Source: Parastagonospora avenae f. sp. tritici 18332-5
Lineage: Eukaryota > Ascomycota > Dothideomycetes > Pleosporales > Phaeosphaeriaceae
DNA length: 64,000 bases
Direction: 5' to 3'
Assembly: GCA_022559985.1 (NCBI GenBank)
Contig: JAFJTR010000008.1
Location: 124,001 to 188,000 of the forward strand
Part shown: positions 56,745 to 64,000 of the stretch, in pieces
Numbering within the stretch: the first letter of the stretch is position 1
Layout: each line of letters starts with the position of its first letter
Program-made: the position numbers and the translations under genes
Notes under the pieces: model-generated
What the model was told of the DNA's origin: nothing
Databases searched by the model: none
The model's input: the letters and a program-made list of their open reading frames with translations, nothing else

Positions 56745-57841
56745 ATGGCCGAAATAATCGAAGACGTACAAATGGATACGCAGGATATTGAGCAGGAAAC
56801 TCCGCCCGAGGATGTCTTCATGGCGCCGTCGATCCACAAGGCGGACGATCTTGCGGGAAAGTCATACTCGCACTTCTCGGACGTTCCGAAGATGATTGCG
56901 GACGACATGGCCAAGGAAGTCGTACTGGGCGTCGATGAAGCTGGAAGAGGTCCAGTGCTCGGTATGCGATCCTCTGCACGCCTATGACAGTATGACAGCA
57001 CAATATCTGACCAAACATAGGCCCCATGGTCTACGCACTTTTCTACCTGCCCATCGAACTCCATCACTCATTGCTCGCCGATACCCACCACTTTGACGAT
57101 TCCAAGAAATTGACGCCGGAAGTCCGCTCAGATCTGATGCGCCGGATCTGCACGCCGGGCTCAGATCTGTACGAAGCTGGAGGATGGGCGACGCGGTCAC
57201 TATCTGCACAAGACATCTCCGCACACATGCTGTCGCCGAACGTATACAATCTAAACGCACAAGCAATGGACGCGACCATCGACCTTATCAAGGAAGTTTT
57301 GGCCAAGGGTGTTAATGTGACGGAAATCTACATAGACACTATCGGTCGGCCAGAGACGTACCAGAGGAAGCTGGAGAGAATATGGCCCACTATCCGCATC
57401 ACTGTCGCGAAGAAGGCCGACAGTCTGTACCCCGTAGTCAGTGCAGCCTCGGTGTGCGCCAAGGTCACCCGAGATGCGGCCATCAACGTATGCTACGCGC
57501 CCTACCACAACCGCGCTCTAGAAGCGGGCACATCGGCAGAAAATGCAAAGGTCAATGTTGCTTGGGGCTCAGGTTATCCTAGCGACTCCAAGACTTCGAC
57601 GTGGTTGAAGCAAAACATGGATCCTTTATTTGGATGGGGCAACGAGTGCCGCTTTTCATGGGGCACGGCGAAAGAGCTGCTCGAAGGCAAGAAGCCTGAC
57701 GTCAACGTCGACTGGCCGATTGAGGACGACGGCAACGACATGCGCATGACCGATTTCTTCCTGGGCAAGAACGACACCGCGGGAGACGAGCTGGCCGACT
57801 GGTTCGGGAAGCGTGTGACGGAGGAAATGGAGGTATTTTGA
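56745..57841 (+). CDS. RNH201: Ribonuclease H2 catalytic subunit A
   Basis: Two exons, 56745-56961 and 57021-57841, encode 345 residues. An acidic N-terminus precedes the catalytic GVDEAGRGPVLGPMVY motif (Asp64-Glu65), interrupted by the intron after VL. DDSKKLTPEVR, YIDTIGRPETYQ and KKADSLYPVVSAASVCAKVTRD follow, the usual order for type 2 RNase H, with the GSGYPSD segment and WGTAKELLE near the end. The enzyme, with the Rnh202 and Rnh203 subunits, removes single ribonucleotides from DNA and degrades RNA-DNA hybrids in the nucleus. Length is close to human RNASEH2A (299) and yeast Rnh201 (307) with modest extensions. Start chosen at the first ATG in a good CACCATGG context. High confidence. 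Confidence 0.94.
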
Positions 57842-58633
57842 CCGCAGACGGTGAGAAATTGCAACTACCAGCGACCCACACGCTTTGGCCAACAGACCAA
57901 GAGGCACCGAAGCACGCGAAGCATTTTTGCGCAAAGACCAGGACAAACCACTACGGACGCTTACGTGGAAAAATGTAGCCCGGGATGCAATGCTGCAAGT
58001 CACCAATAGGGTCTTTTTTAGCATGCGCTCGCTTGGCGGCCGCCGGGCATAGACCGAACCCCGAACAGGACCAACCCAACACGCTCGGAGGTTTTACTCA
58101 TCTACCAGGTATCGAACAACAGCTAGACGCACGTACTCGGCAGTAATGTCATTGTGCGTACGTAGCGTTTTTCACGGGTCCGTGAGGCCGGGGTTCAATA
58201 ACGCGGCGCGGTTTAGAATAACATCTTCCGATATTCCTCACACCACCAAGCATATCATCACCATTATCATATTCTTCTTTCGACTGTCTTTTCAGTAGTG
58301 CAACTTACACTCTTTTAGGTTTTGGTGGCATCGTACGATCTCTTTTCGACTGTGTACGACTTGATTCATTGAACGTGCAGGCCACTAGCCATCACCAGTC
58401 ATAGCTCGCGTTGGTTGTTGGATAGAAAACTTTACGCAATCATTGTCAAACGCTGCGATACGATCGAGGGTGTTCTCGTAGCGTCGGAGGTGCGTCTGCG
58501 CCACTCGTTCGTGTCATATAACTTGCTCATCAGCGGCAACAGAACACTGATAGAACTTGCAACAGCAACGAAAAACTTGATACCGGACAAGCTCATAAGA
58601 GGAGGAATCTGAAGTTTGGAAGTCGCTTGTCAG
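57842..58633. other. Upstream region of the Cys-rich/basic unknown gene
   Basis: RNH201 3' region, then a pyrimidine-rich leader. A strong intron 3' end (CTTTTCAG near 58294) suggests a leader intron in the next gene. No protein gene seen. Confidence 0.4.
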
Positions 58634-59752
58634 ATGTGTGTCATACTTCCTGTCAGCCACATACCCTGCACACATACCGTTGCGATATGGCAGCACTGCA
58701 TCGACGCCACCCGATCTAATCGAACTGGAGTAAAGCCCTGCTGGAATATCAAACAGCATGAGAAATCCATCCTGACACACAGACTATGTGAGGACTGTAG
58801 TGGCCAGCGCTTCTTCGCGCGCAGAGGCGGCGTCGCCGAGCGCGGCAACGGCAGTCCCACACCTTCTCCCGCAGCAAACGACTCCGCCGACGACTCAGGC
58901 TACCACAGCGACGTCATCCACGAGGAAGACGAGGCTTCAGATCACGATGAATGTCCCCTGTCTCCCAAAGCACTGGCGCCACGCTCCAAGCCCAACAAAC
59001 AGCGCAAACGTACCTCGTCCAACCATCATTCCCTGATGCGCAAGCCCAGCTGGAAGCCCAACCTCAAACGCGAGCTCGACTTCGAGTACGAGCCCGTCTT
59101 CCTACCTCGTCGCGACTCAATCGACTCACTTATCTTGAACTTCGATGCCGCAACCATGGATACGACGCGAAGATCACCCATGCCCTCGAGGAAAATGAGG
59201 GCTGAGACGCTCTCCCATCCTTCCTCCCCAACATCAGCGCGAAACACGCCGTCTCCCAGAAGCCTTGACGTTCACCACTCCTCGACCTCGCCAAAGCAGA
59301 GAAAAAATTCAACGCTCTTACACCCCTCGTCACCCATCGAAGAGTCAAAGCGCAGACCTAGCATCCACAAGCGCAGAGGCTCGTCGCTCTTGCACCCCTC
59401 GATACCCGCGGAGCCGGTGGGCGTTACACAGCAGCATAAGACTATCCTCTCGGTTCCCCCGCGCAAGACCTCGTCAACCCAGGATCGGACCGCGCGCCGC
59501 ATGCCGCTACTGCAAACAACTCAATCGGAGCCGCAGAGCACGACGATGGCATCGCAGAGGCGAGCGAGTGTGTTGCATTCGTGCTTGTCGGATGGGGAGG
59601 AGGAGAGGGAGAGACCGGTGTTGATGTTTGGGCGGAGAAGTGAGAATGCCGGGAACAGACGGTATGATGAGGATGTGGAGGAGGCGATGATGCGGACGGC
59701 GAGGGTGGCGAGGGAGAGCCGGGGTGGAGGGCGGGCGAGGAATACTTACTGA
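58634..59752 (+). CDS. Unknown basic Ser/Pro/Arg-rich protein with Cys/His N-terminus
   Basis: One exon from ATG 58634 encodes 372 residues. The first 55 residues hold spaced Cys and His (MCVILPVSHIPCTH, WQHC, KPCWN, HRLCEDC), an arrangement I recall at the start of many uncharacterised ascomycete proteins, which may bind zinc. The rest is disordered, with several repeats of a short basic motif: TLSHPSSP, TLLHPSSPIEES, SLLHPSIPAE and VLHSCLSDGEE. Those S/T-L-L/S-H-P-S-I/S-P copies, at spacing of 30-50 residues, may be docking or phosphorylation sites. The C-terminal region is Arg/Glu-rich. No enzyme domain. Possibly a regulator or scaffold; function unknown. The frame extends upstream without another ATG. 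Confidence 0.65.
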   Translation: MCVILPVSHIPCTHTVAIWQHCIDATRSNRTGVKPCWNIKQHEKSILTHRLCEDCSGQRFFARRGGVAERGNGSPTPSPAANDSADDSGYHSDVIHEEDEASDHDECPLSPKALAPRSKPNKQRKRTSSNHHSLMRKPSWKPNLKRELDFEYEPVFLPRRDSIDSLILNFDAATMDTTRRSPMPSRKMRAETLSHPSSPTSARNTPSPRSLDVHHSSTSPKQRKNSTLLHPSSPIEESKRRPSIHKRRGSSLLHPSIPAEPVGVTQQHKTILSVPPRKTSSTQDRTARRMPLLQTTQSEPQSTTMASQRRASVLHSCLSDGEEERERPVLMFGRRSENAGNRRYDEDVEEAMMRTARVARESRGGGRARNTY

Positions 59753-60127
59753 GTGTGTGATGAAGAAGTGTGGTGTGTGTGTGTTGGGGGAGGGGTGGGG
59801 GGGTTTGTTTCTCTTCACTTTTGATGATGCTCATGACGGATTCTTTGGTGTTTGGTGCATAGAGCGATGGCGTTGCTTGCTGATTTGGGAGCGTAGAGGT
59901 AGATGTAGACAAAATATGTACGACAACTACACCTTTGATTCGAGCATCTGTTTCTGCGAACTAGCAGATTCACTCATGAATCATATACATCAGGAGCCAT
60001 CGTTACGACCAACCTACCCCTCCCAATCTCGCACGCAAGTTCCAAAACTGTTATAAATACATTATCATTCTCTCCATACATGATTCCATTCCACATCCCA
60101 TCCTTCCCACACAATCCACATCCCTTG
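59753..60127. other. Convergent 3' spacer
   Basis: Contains a G/T-rich stretch (about 59768-59810) directly after the unknown gene's stop, probably its 3' untranslated region, and the 3' side of the carnitine acyltransferase gene. No gene seen. Confidence 0.45.
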
Positions 60128-63100
60128 CTAGTACTCTGCCAACTTCAGCCGCCGTCCAATATTCCTGCGTATCACGTCGCGCTCGGTCGCGGGGTCGGCC
60201 TGGCCTCGGTTCGCTTTCAGCGCTTGTTGCAGCATGCCAGCGTCGAAGAAGCCATCTAGGAGAAGAAGGAAAAATCAGCGAATGAAAATTGTAGAAGAAA
60301 AAGTTTCGTATTGTGTGGAGTGTGAAAAGGGATGGGAACGTGGTGGGGGGGGGATGCAAGTCGATGTCTTGAATACGTCTATGCGAAGAAAGAGGAAGAA
60401 CTGCGAAGAAAAGAGATGGGGTATGTGCTATGCATGTGCCAAGGGAAGTGCAAAAACAAATCAAGAAGAAGTAAAAGTATGCCGTCCCACAACCACCCTC
60501 TTACACTTCCTCAGTCTCTGATCGCTCACAAAGACCGCCGCCATCGGCTTAAACGGAGGCGAAGAAGGCGGTGTAGGGGGCAAAGAAACGGGCATCAAGA
60601 CATTGACTTCATCCAAGGGGGTGATGGAAGCGGGAGGGGAAGGGGGGGTCCTACATCCACCGAGTCCATCGTCGTCTTCTTCATCGACGATGCTTTCACT
60701 AGGCGTTGCCATCTTTCCGGTTTCGCCAAGGATAATGCGGCCGCGGCTCTTCATGCGGCTGGCGCTGGGCCGGTCTTCTGCTTCGCGGGCGCGGGAGGCG
60801 GTTTTGTCGGCGGAGGTCCCGCGGCGCTTGATCTGGCGCAGGAGTTTGCGGATTTCGAGGAAGTAGGATTCCAGGGCGTCGATGTAGCGGGATGTTTGGC
60901 GGTGCTTGGAAGAGGCACAGATGGAGATGCTGCCGTCTTTGATGATGTATCCGATACCGAATCCATCTGCTGAGGTTGGTCCGAAGCCGAACTGTCGGAG
61001 TGAAGGGTTACCGCAGTTTGAGGTGGAGAGAATAGTGTTGTTGATTTTGTCCCAGCCAGCGTCGGCGAACAGGGCAGGCATCGAGTGCTGCATTGGTGCT
61101 GGTGGCGAGCTGGAGATGGAGCTATTTTCTGAAAGGACAGAGTTCCGCTTGGGTGAGGTAACGCTGGAGGCATCGGGACTTGACGGACGAGTCGAATCCC
61201 AGCCATCACTGCTTGAGATCTCGTTGGAGTCATCAATTGCACGTTGCCATATGCAATACAGAGCATAGAGGTGACGATCTGGTCCTTCTGCCTTTGCACA
61301 GATCTTCGTGTTCTCGGTATGCTTCTTGCAAGCTTTACGCAGTGCCTCAATCTTTTCTGCCGCTGGCTTCTCGCCCCAGAAGGTCTTCAAGAACTCGGCA
61401 GACTCTTCCGTGACAGAGCGAATAGCCTCGGTCCGTCCATGGTAGAAGACCTTTGTCATTGCTGGCTCGTAGACACACTCAACTCTACCGTACAAGCCAA
61501 AGTAGGCAGCCTGGAACGCCATTTGCACGAAGGCGTCAGGAGAGAAGCCCATCGAAGTCATGAAGTTCTTTCCATAGTGGGGAAACTCCAGAGTCGCAAA
61601 CTCGTTCTGCTGAATGAGATCGGCCAGGCGAGTTTCCGCAAATCGTAAGGCAGTGCTGAGCTCTGGCACCATGTCCCATTCAAGCTTGTGAGGAGTTGTC
61701 TGGACGTCACCAAAGCTATCGGGGTCCCGTTTTGCCGGATCGGGGCTACTTGACGCCCACAGACTGGGTGCACTGCCATTGATGGTCCGGGCAAAGCGAA
61801 GAATGGTATCGGTGTAAACGTCTGAAGCAAAGCGTAGAACCGTATGACCATCAACACCGGTGTGCTCGAAGTTGATACCAGCACTTCCGTTTTTACACAC
61901 GATGATCTGAAGCTTGTCGTACCATCGATTGGTGCAGGTACCAACTTGAACACCTCGCTCTACTTTGCTGGTACCACACAGCATGTTCATGCATAGATCG
62001 GCACCCGTTTGAGGTTCGGTATAATCCAAACACAGGATGAAAAGAGCCGAGTCGACAATGTTCAAACTATCGGAGTTGTTCGATCCTTCTTCCCGGTGGA
62101 GCACATCGCGAAGTCCGGCCCAGGTCTTCCGGTTCTCCGTGCTCAACACTCCCAGTGCTCCTTTCGCAGCGTCTTGGATGGGCATTTCTTGTGCATCCTC
62201 AACAATGACCTGCAGATTCAGGGCAACATCCTTTTCGCTCATGATCAGGTCGTTGTTGTCGTCAAGAACGTCGAACCAATAGAACTGGCCATAGCACATG
62301 ACAACAATGTGCTTCGACGTTGGATCCTGGCCAATCTGGCATCCATTTTCAGTGGGTATCCTAGCGGTTCCAAAGAGTCTCGAATATTGGTACATGCAAA
62401 GCGGCTGCCCCCGAATTGTGTCAGGCGGTAACTCTTCTCGACGGACTGCTCTGACGAATGAAAGTGCCGAGACCACTAGCGAGGCGGCACGTGTGACTTG
62501 GTTGTTACGGGCTGGGGTGGGATCGTCCTCCAGTAGGAAGAACGGGTTTAGATTAAGTACCACCGGATTGTCGAAATTCAGATATGAATCATACCCTAGT
62601 GGCAGCTCAGCACGTCTTCAACGATATCACATGCGTCGAAATAAGTCACTCCAAGATCGATCTCGCCGTCACACGGGTCGTAGAGCAATATCTAATAGAG
62701 GCGGAGTGGATTTACTTACAGAACTGCTCAATGTAGTTGGCTCTGGCACTTGCATATTTCTTGAGCTTCTCTTGGAGAACTGGCCCATCGGACTTCAAGA
62801 ACTCTTGGATCGATATGGTGGTATCGTTGTGCTCCTTGGGTGATTGTAAGGGCTTCAAGGCGGCGACGTATTTTTGCAATGAACTCTCCAGCTCTGGAAT
62901 GGGAAGCTTGGGTAGCTTGTCTTGATGGGCAAAAGTGATACCAGGCCTCGAGTTGGGGTTGGTGGAGTGTGCCAGTGGTTCCCTTGCTTCCGAGGAGTAG
63001 GACTGAGCACTGTCTTTGGCCGCTTCTTGCGAACGGCCCGATCCGTTGACCTCTGGCGTTGACATCTTGGTGGCTGTGGCCAAGGTTGCGTCTAGGGAGG

Positions 63101-63128
63101 ACGGTGGGGTGAAGGTATGGACTGCCAT
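60128..63128 (-). CDS. Carnitine acyltransferase, Yat2/FacC-like
   Basis: Three exons, 63128-62720, 62595-60505 and 60255-60128, encode 875 residues. The choline/carnitine acyltransferase fold begins near LPKLPIPELESSLQKYV (about 70). The catalytic His is His381 in NFEHTGVDGHTVLRF. YGRVECVYEPAMTKVFYHGRTEAIRS (carnitine site) and TSNCGNPSLRQFGFGPTSADGFGIGY are present, as is a final YGFFDAGMLQQALK and RRNIGRRLKLAEY. Two low-complexity insertions enlarge it: Ser/Pro-rich about 615-650 and a basic to acidic stretch about 745-820. No peroxisomal SKL or mitochondrial signal is visible, so it is probably the cytosolic carnitine acetyltransferase (yeast Yat2, Aspergillus FacC). These shuttle acetyl units during growth on acetate or fatty acids. 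The last intron (249 nt) has a GTAAGA donor; skipping it would lose the conserved C-terminus. Confidence 0.9.
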
Positions 63129-64000
63129 AGCGGGTAATGTCAGTTACGCGTAAAGAGGCGAAATGCAAGTGCTAATGGAGAGGAGCCGCAAGGCGCTGCG
63201 GTAAAAGTAGTGGCAGTCTTGGAGACAGTAGGCCGGCATGAGTATACGAGCAATTCGCCGAAAACGTGGGGAGTGTATGGCTTTGGTGGTCTCTTATAAG
63301 AGACAGGACGAAAGGGAAGTAGCGTCAGAGTGGGTCCACGAAGCAGCTAGGCATGTGAAACGTTCTGTGGGCTTTGTAATAACGGAGGATGTGATCCAAG
63401 CATCACTGGAGTAGCCGACCGCTGACACGGAACGTGACCCGCGAGATGCAGACGAGAGAGGTGAATGACCCGACGGCCTGAACCAACGAAACGCGGCGCA
63501 AGGAGATGCAACTTACTCAGTAGCGTCAAGCTTCTTCAAAATTGTAGATTTGATATATGCTCCTGTCCTCAAAGAGCCACCGGTACTGCTGCTATCAGTG
63601 TAATTTTCTGTGTAACAACTTACCGCGCACCTGTGCACCTGTACACGTCTCCCAGGAAGCAACAAGACGAGGATAAAAAGCCGGAAAAGTACTACCGCTC
63701 TCAGAGAAGAGGTATAGTTGGACTGATTCGGCCAAGAGGATACGGAAATGGCGTGCGGCTGCTCCGAGGTGTACTAGGAACCCTGTTGGAGCGAGCTATC
63801 AGGGCCACGGACGAGTGGAAGCCTTGGTGGAGCACGAGCTTTAAGACAGAGGTACCGTCACCAGCGTGGGCCTGGGTCGCCGGCTAATCGGAGTAATGCA
63901 CTTCTTGGACAGAGCTATCTTGGAACGCAGCACACGACAAGCAGCTTCTTGGTATCGGGACTGACGATGGCTACAGAAAGTGCACGACCTGAACATGAGC
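63129..64000. other. Upstream region of carnitine acyltransferase gene, right window end
   Basis: Promoter of the minus-strand acyltransferase gene, then sequence with a plus-strand frame (63465-63887) that looks unremarkable and could be a leader or a gene continuing outside the window. Nothing else supported. Confidence 0.4.
63289..63304. promoter_or_regulatory. Perfect 16 bp palindrome with TATAA core
   Basis: GTCTCTTATAAGAGAC is identical on both strands and lies 161 bp upstream of the acyltransferase ATG. It may be a dimer-binding site or a TATA element; no factor is known to me. Confidence 0.4.

Noticed and set aside
1..64000. Biosynthetic gene cluster, transposon, CRISPR array or RIP-mutated AT-rich block
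   Set aside because: No synthase, transposase, reverse transcriptase, terminal repeat, spacer array or strongly AT-rich stretch is visible.

Overview
This is a piece of the nuclear genome of a filamentous ascomycete. Spliceosomal introns, mostly about 45-150 nt with GTRNGT donors, CTAAC/CTGAC-like branch sites and YAG acceptors, interrupt nearly every gene. The gene set is fungal: an AA9 cellulose-active oxygenase, a PMT2 O-mannosyltransferase, a Chs7-type chitin synthase chaperone, the STRIPAK subunit Far11, a HookA-type dynein adaptor, Puf4 and Cbf1. Protein style suggests a dothideomycete, probably Pleosporales, but that placement is inferred and was not tested by a database search. Exon coordinates below were worked out by hand from splice signals and reading-frame continuity. 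For every spliced gene given full exon coordinates except the sugar transporter (start uncertain) and the frameshifted 14787-15936 gene, the exon lengths sum to a whole number of codons.

Layout. 1-8 kb: a Yag7-like RGG protein (minus) diverges across a 3.3 kb gene-free stretch from the bHLH regulator CBF1 (plus); a decayed NmrA-like fragment follows. 8-18 kb: FAR11 (plus), a cytochrome b2 type L-lactate dehydrogenase without a mitochondrial presequence (plus), a frameshifted F-box/2EXR-like gene and a small convergent unknown gene, then 2.3 kb without a clear gene. 18-24 kb: a 47-residue DnaJ-type zinc-finger microprotein, a 67-residue orphan, an AA9 LPMO and an unknown 184-residue protein. 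24-33 kb: HookA, a small secreted I9-like protease inhibitor-like protein, and PUF4, all minus. 33-46 kb: an M28 metallopeptidase whose active-site motifs are broken, a RING-finger gene with an internal stop, two tandem unknown charged proteins, a FAHD1-like hydrolase and TFIIH subunit SSL1. 45-52 kb: a Chs7-family membrane protein (minus) and an MFS sugar transporter (plus). 52-64 kb: PMT2, an SDR dehydrogenase, RNase H2 catalytic subunit, an unknown basic protein (all plus), and a Yat2/FacC-like carnitine acyltransferase (minus).

These are mostly single housekeeping genes. There is no biosynthetic cluster, transposon, CRISPR array, rRNA or tRNA that I can support. Loose functional themes are cell-wall and glycoprotein biogenesis (Chs7-like, PMT2), secreted plant-biomass proteins (AA9, M28-like, I9-like), lactate and acetyl-unit metabolism (cytochrome b2, carnitine acyltransferase) and post-transcriptional control (PUF4, RGG protein).

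The most interesting items are the free-standing DnaJ cysteine-rich microprotein, the apparent M28 pseudopeptidase, several very small exons (8, 21 and 28 nt), a HookA intron that stays open in frame, and the RING gene whose stop codon sits where a Trp is expected.
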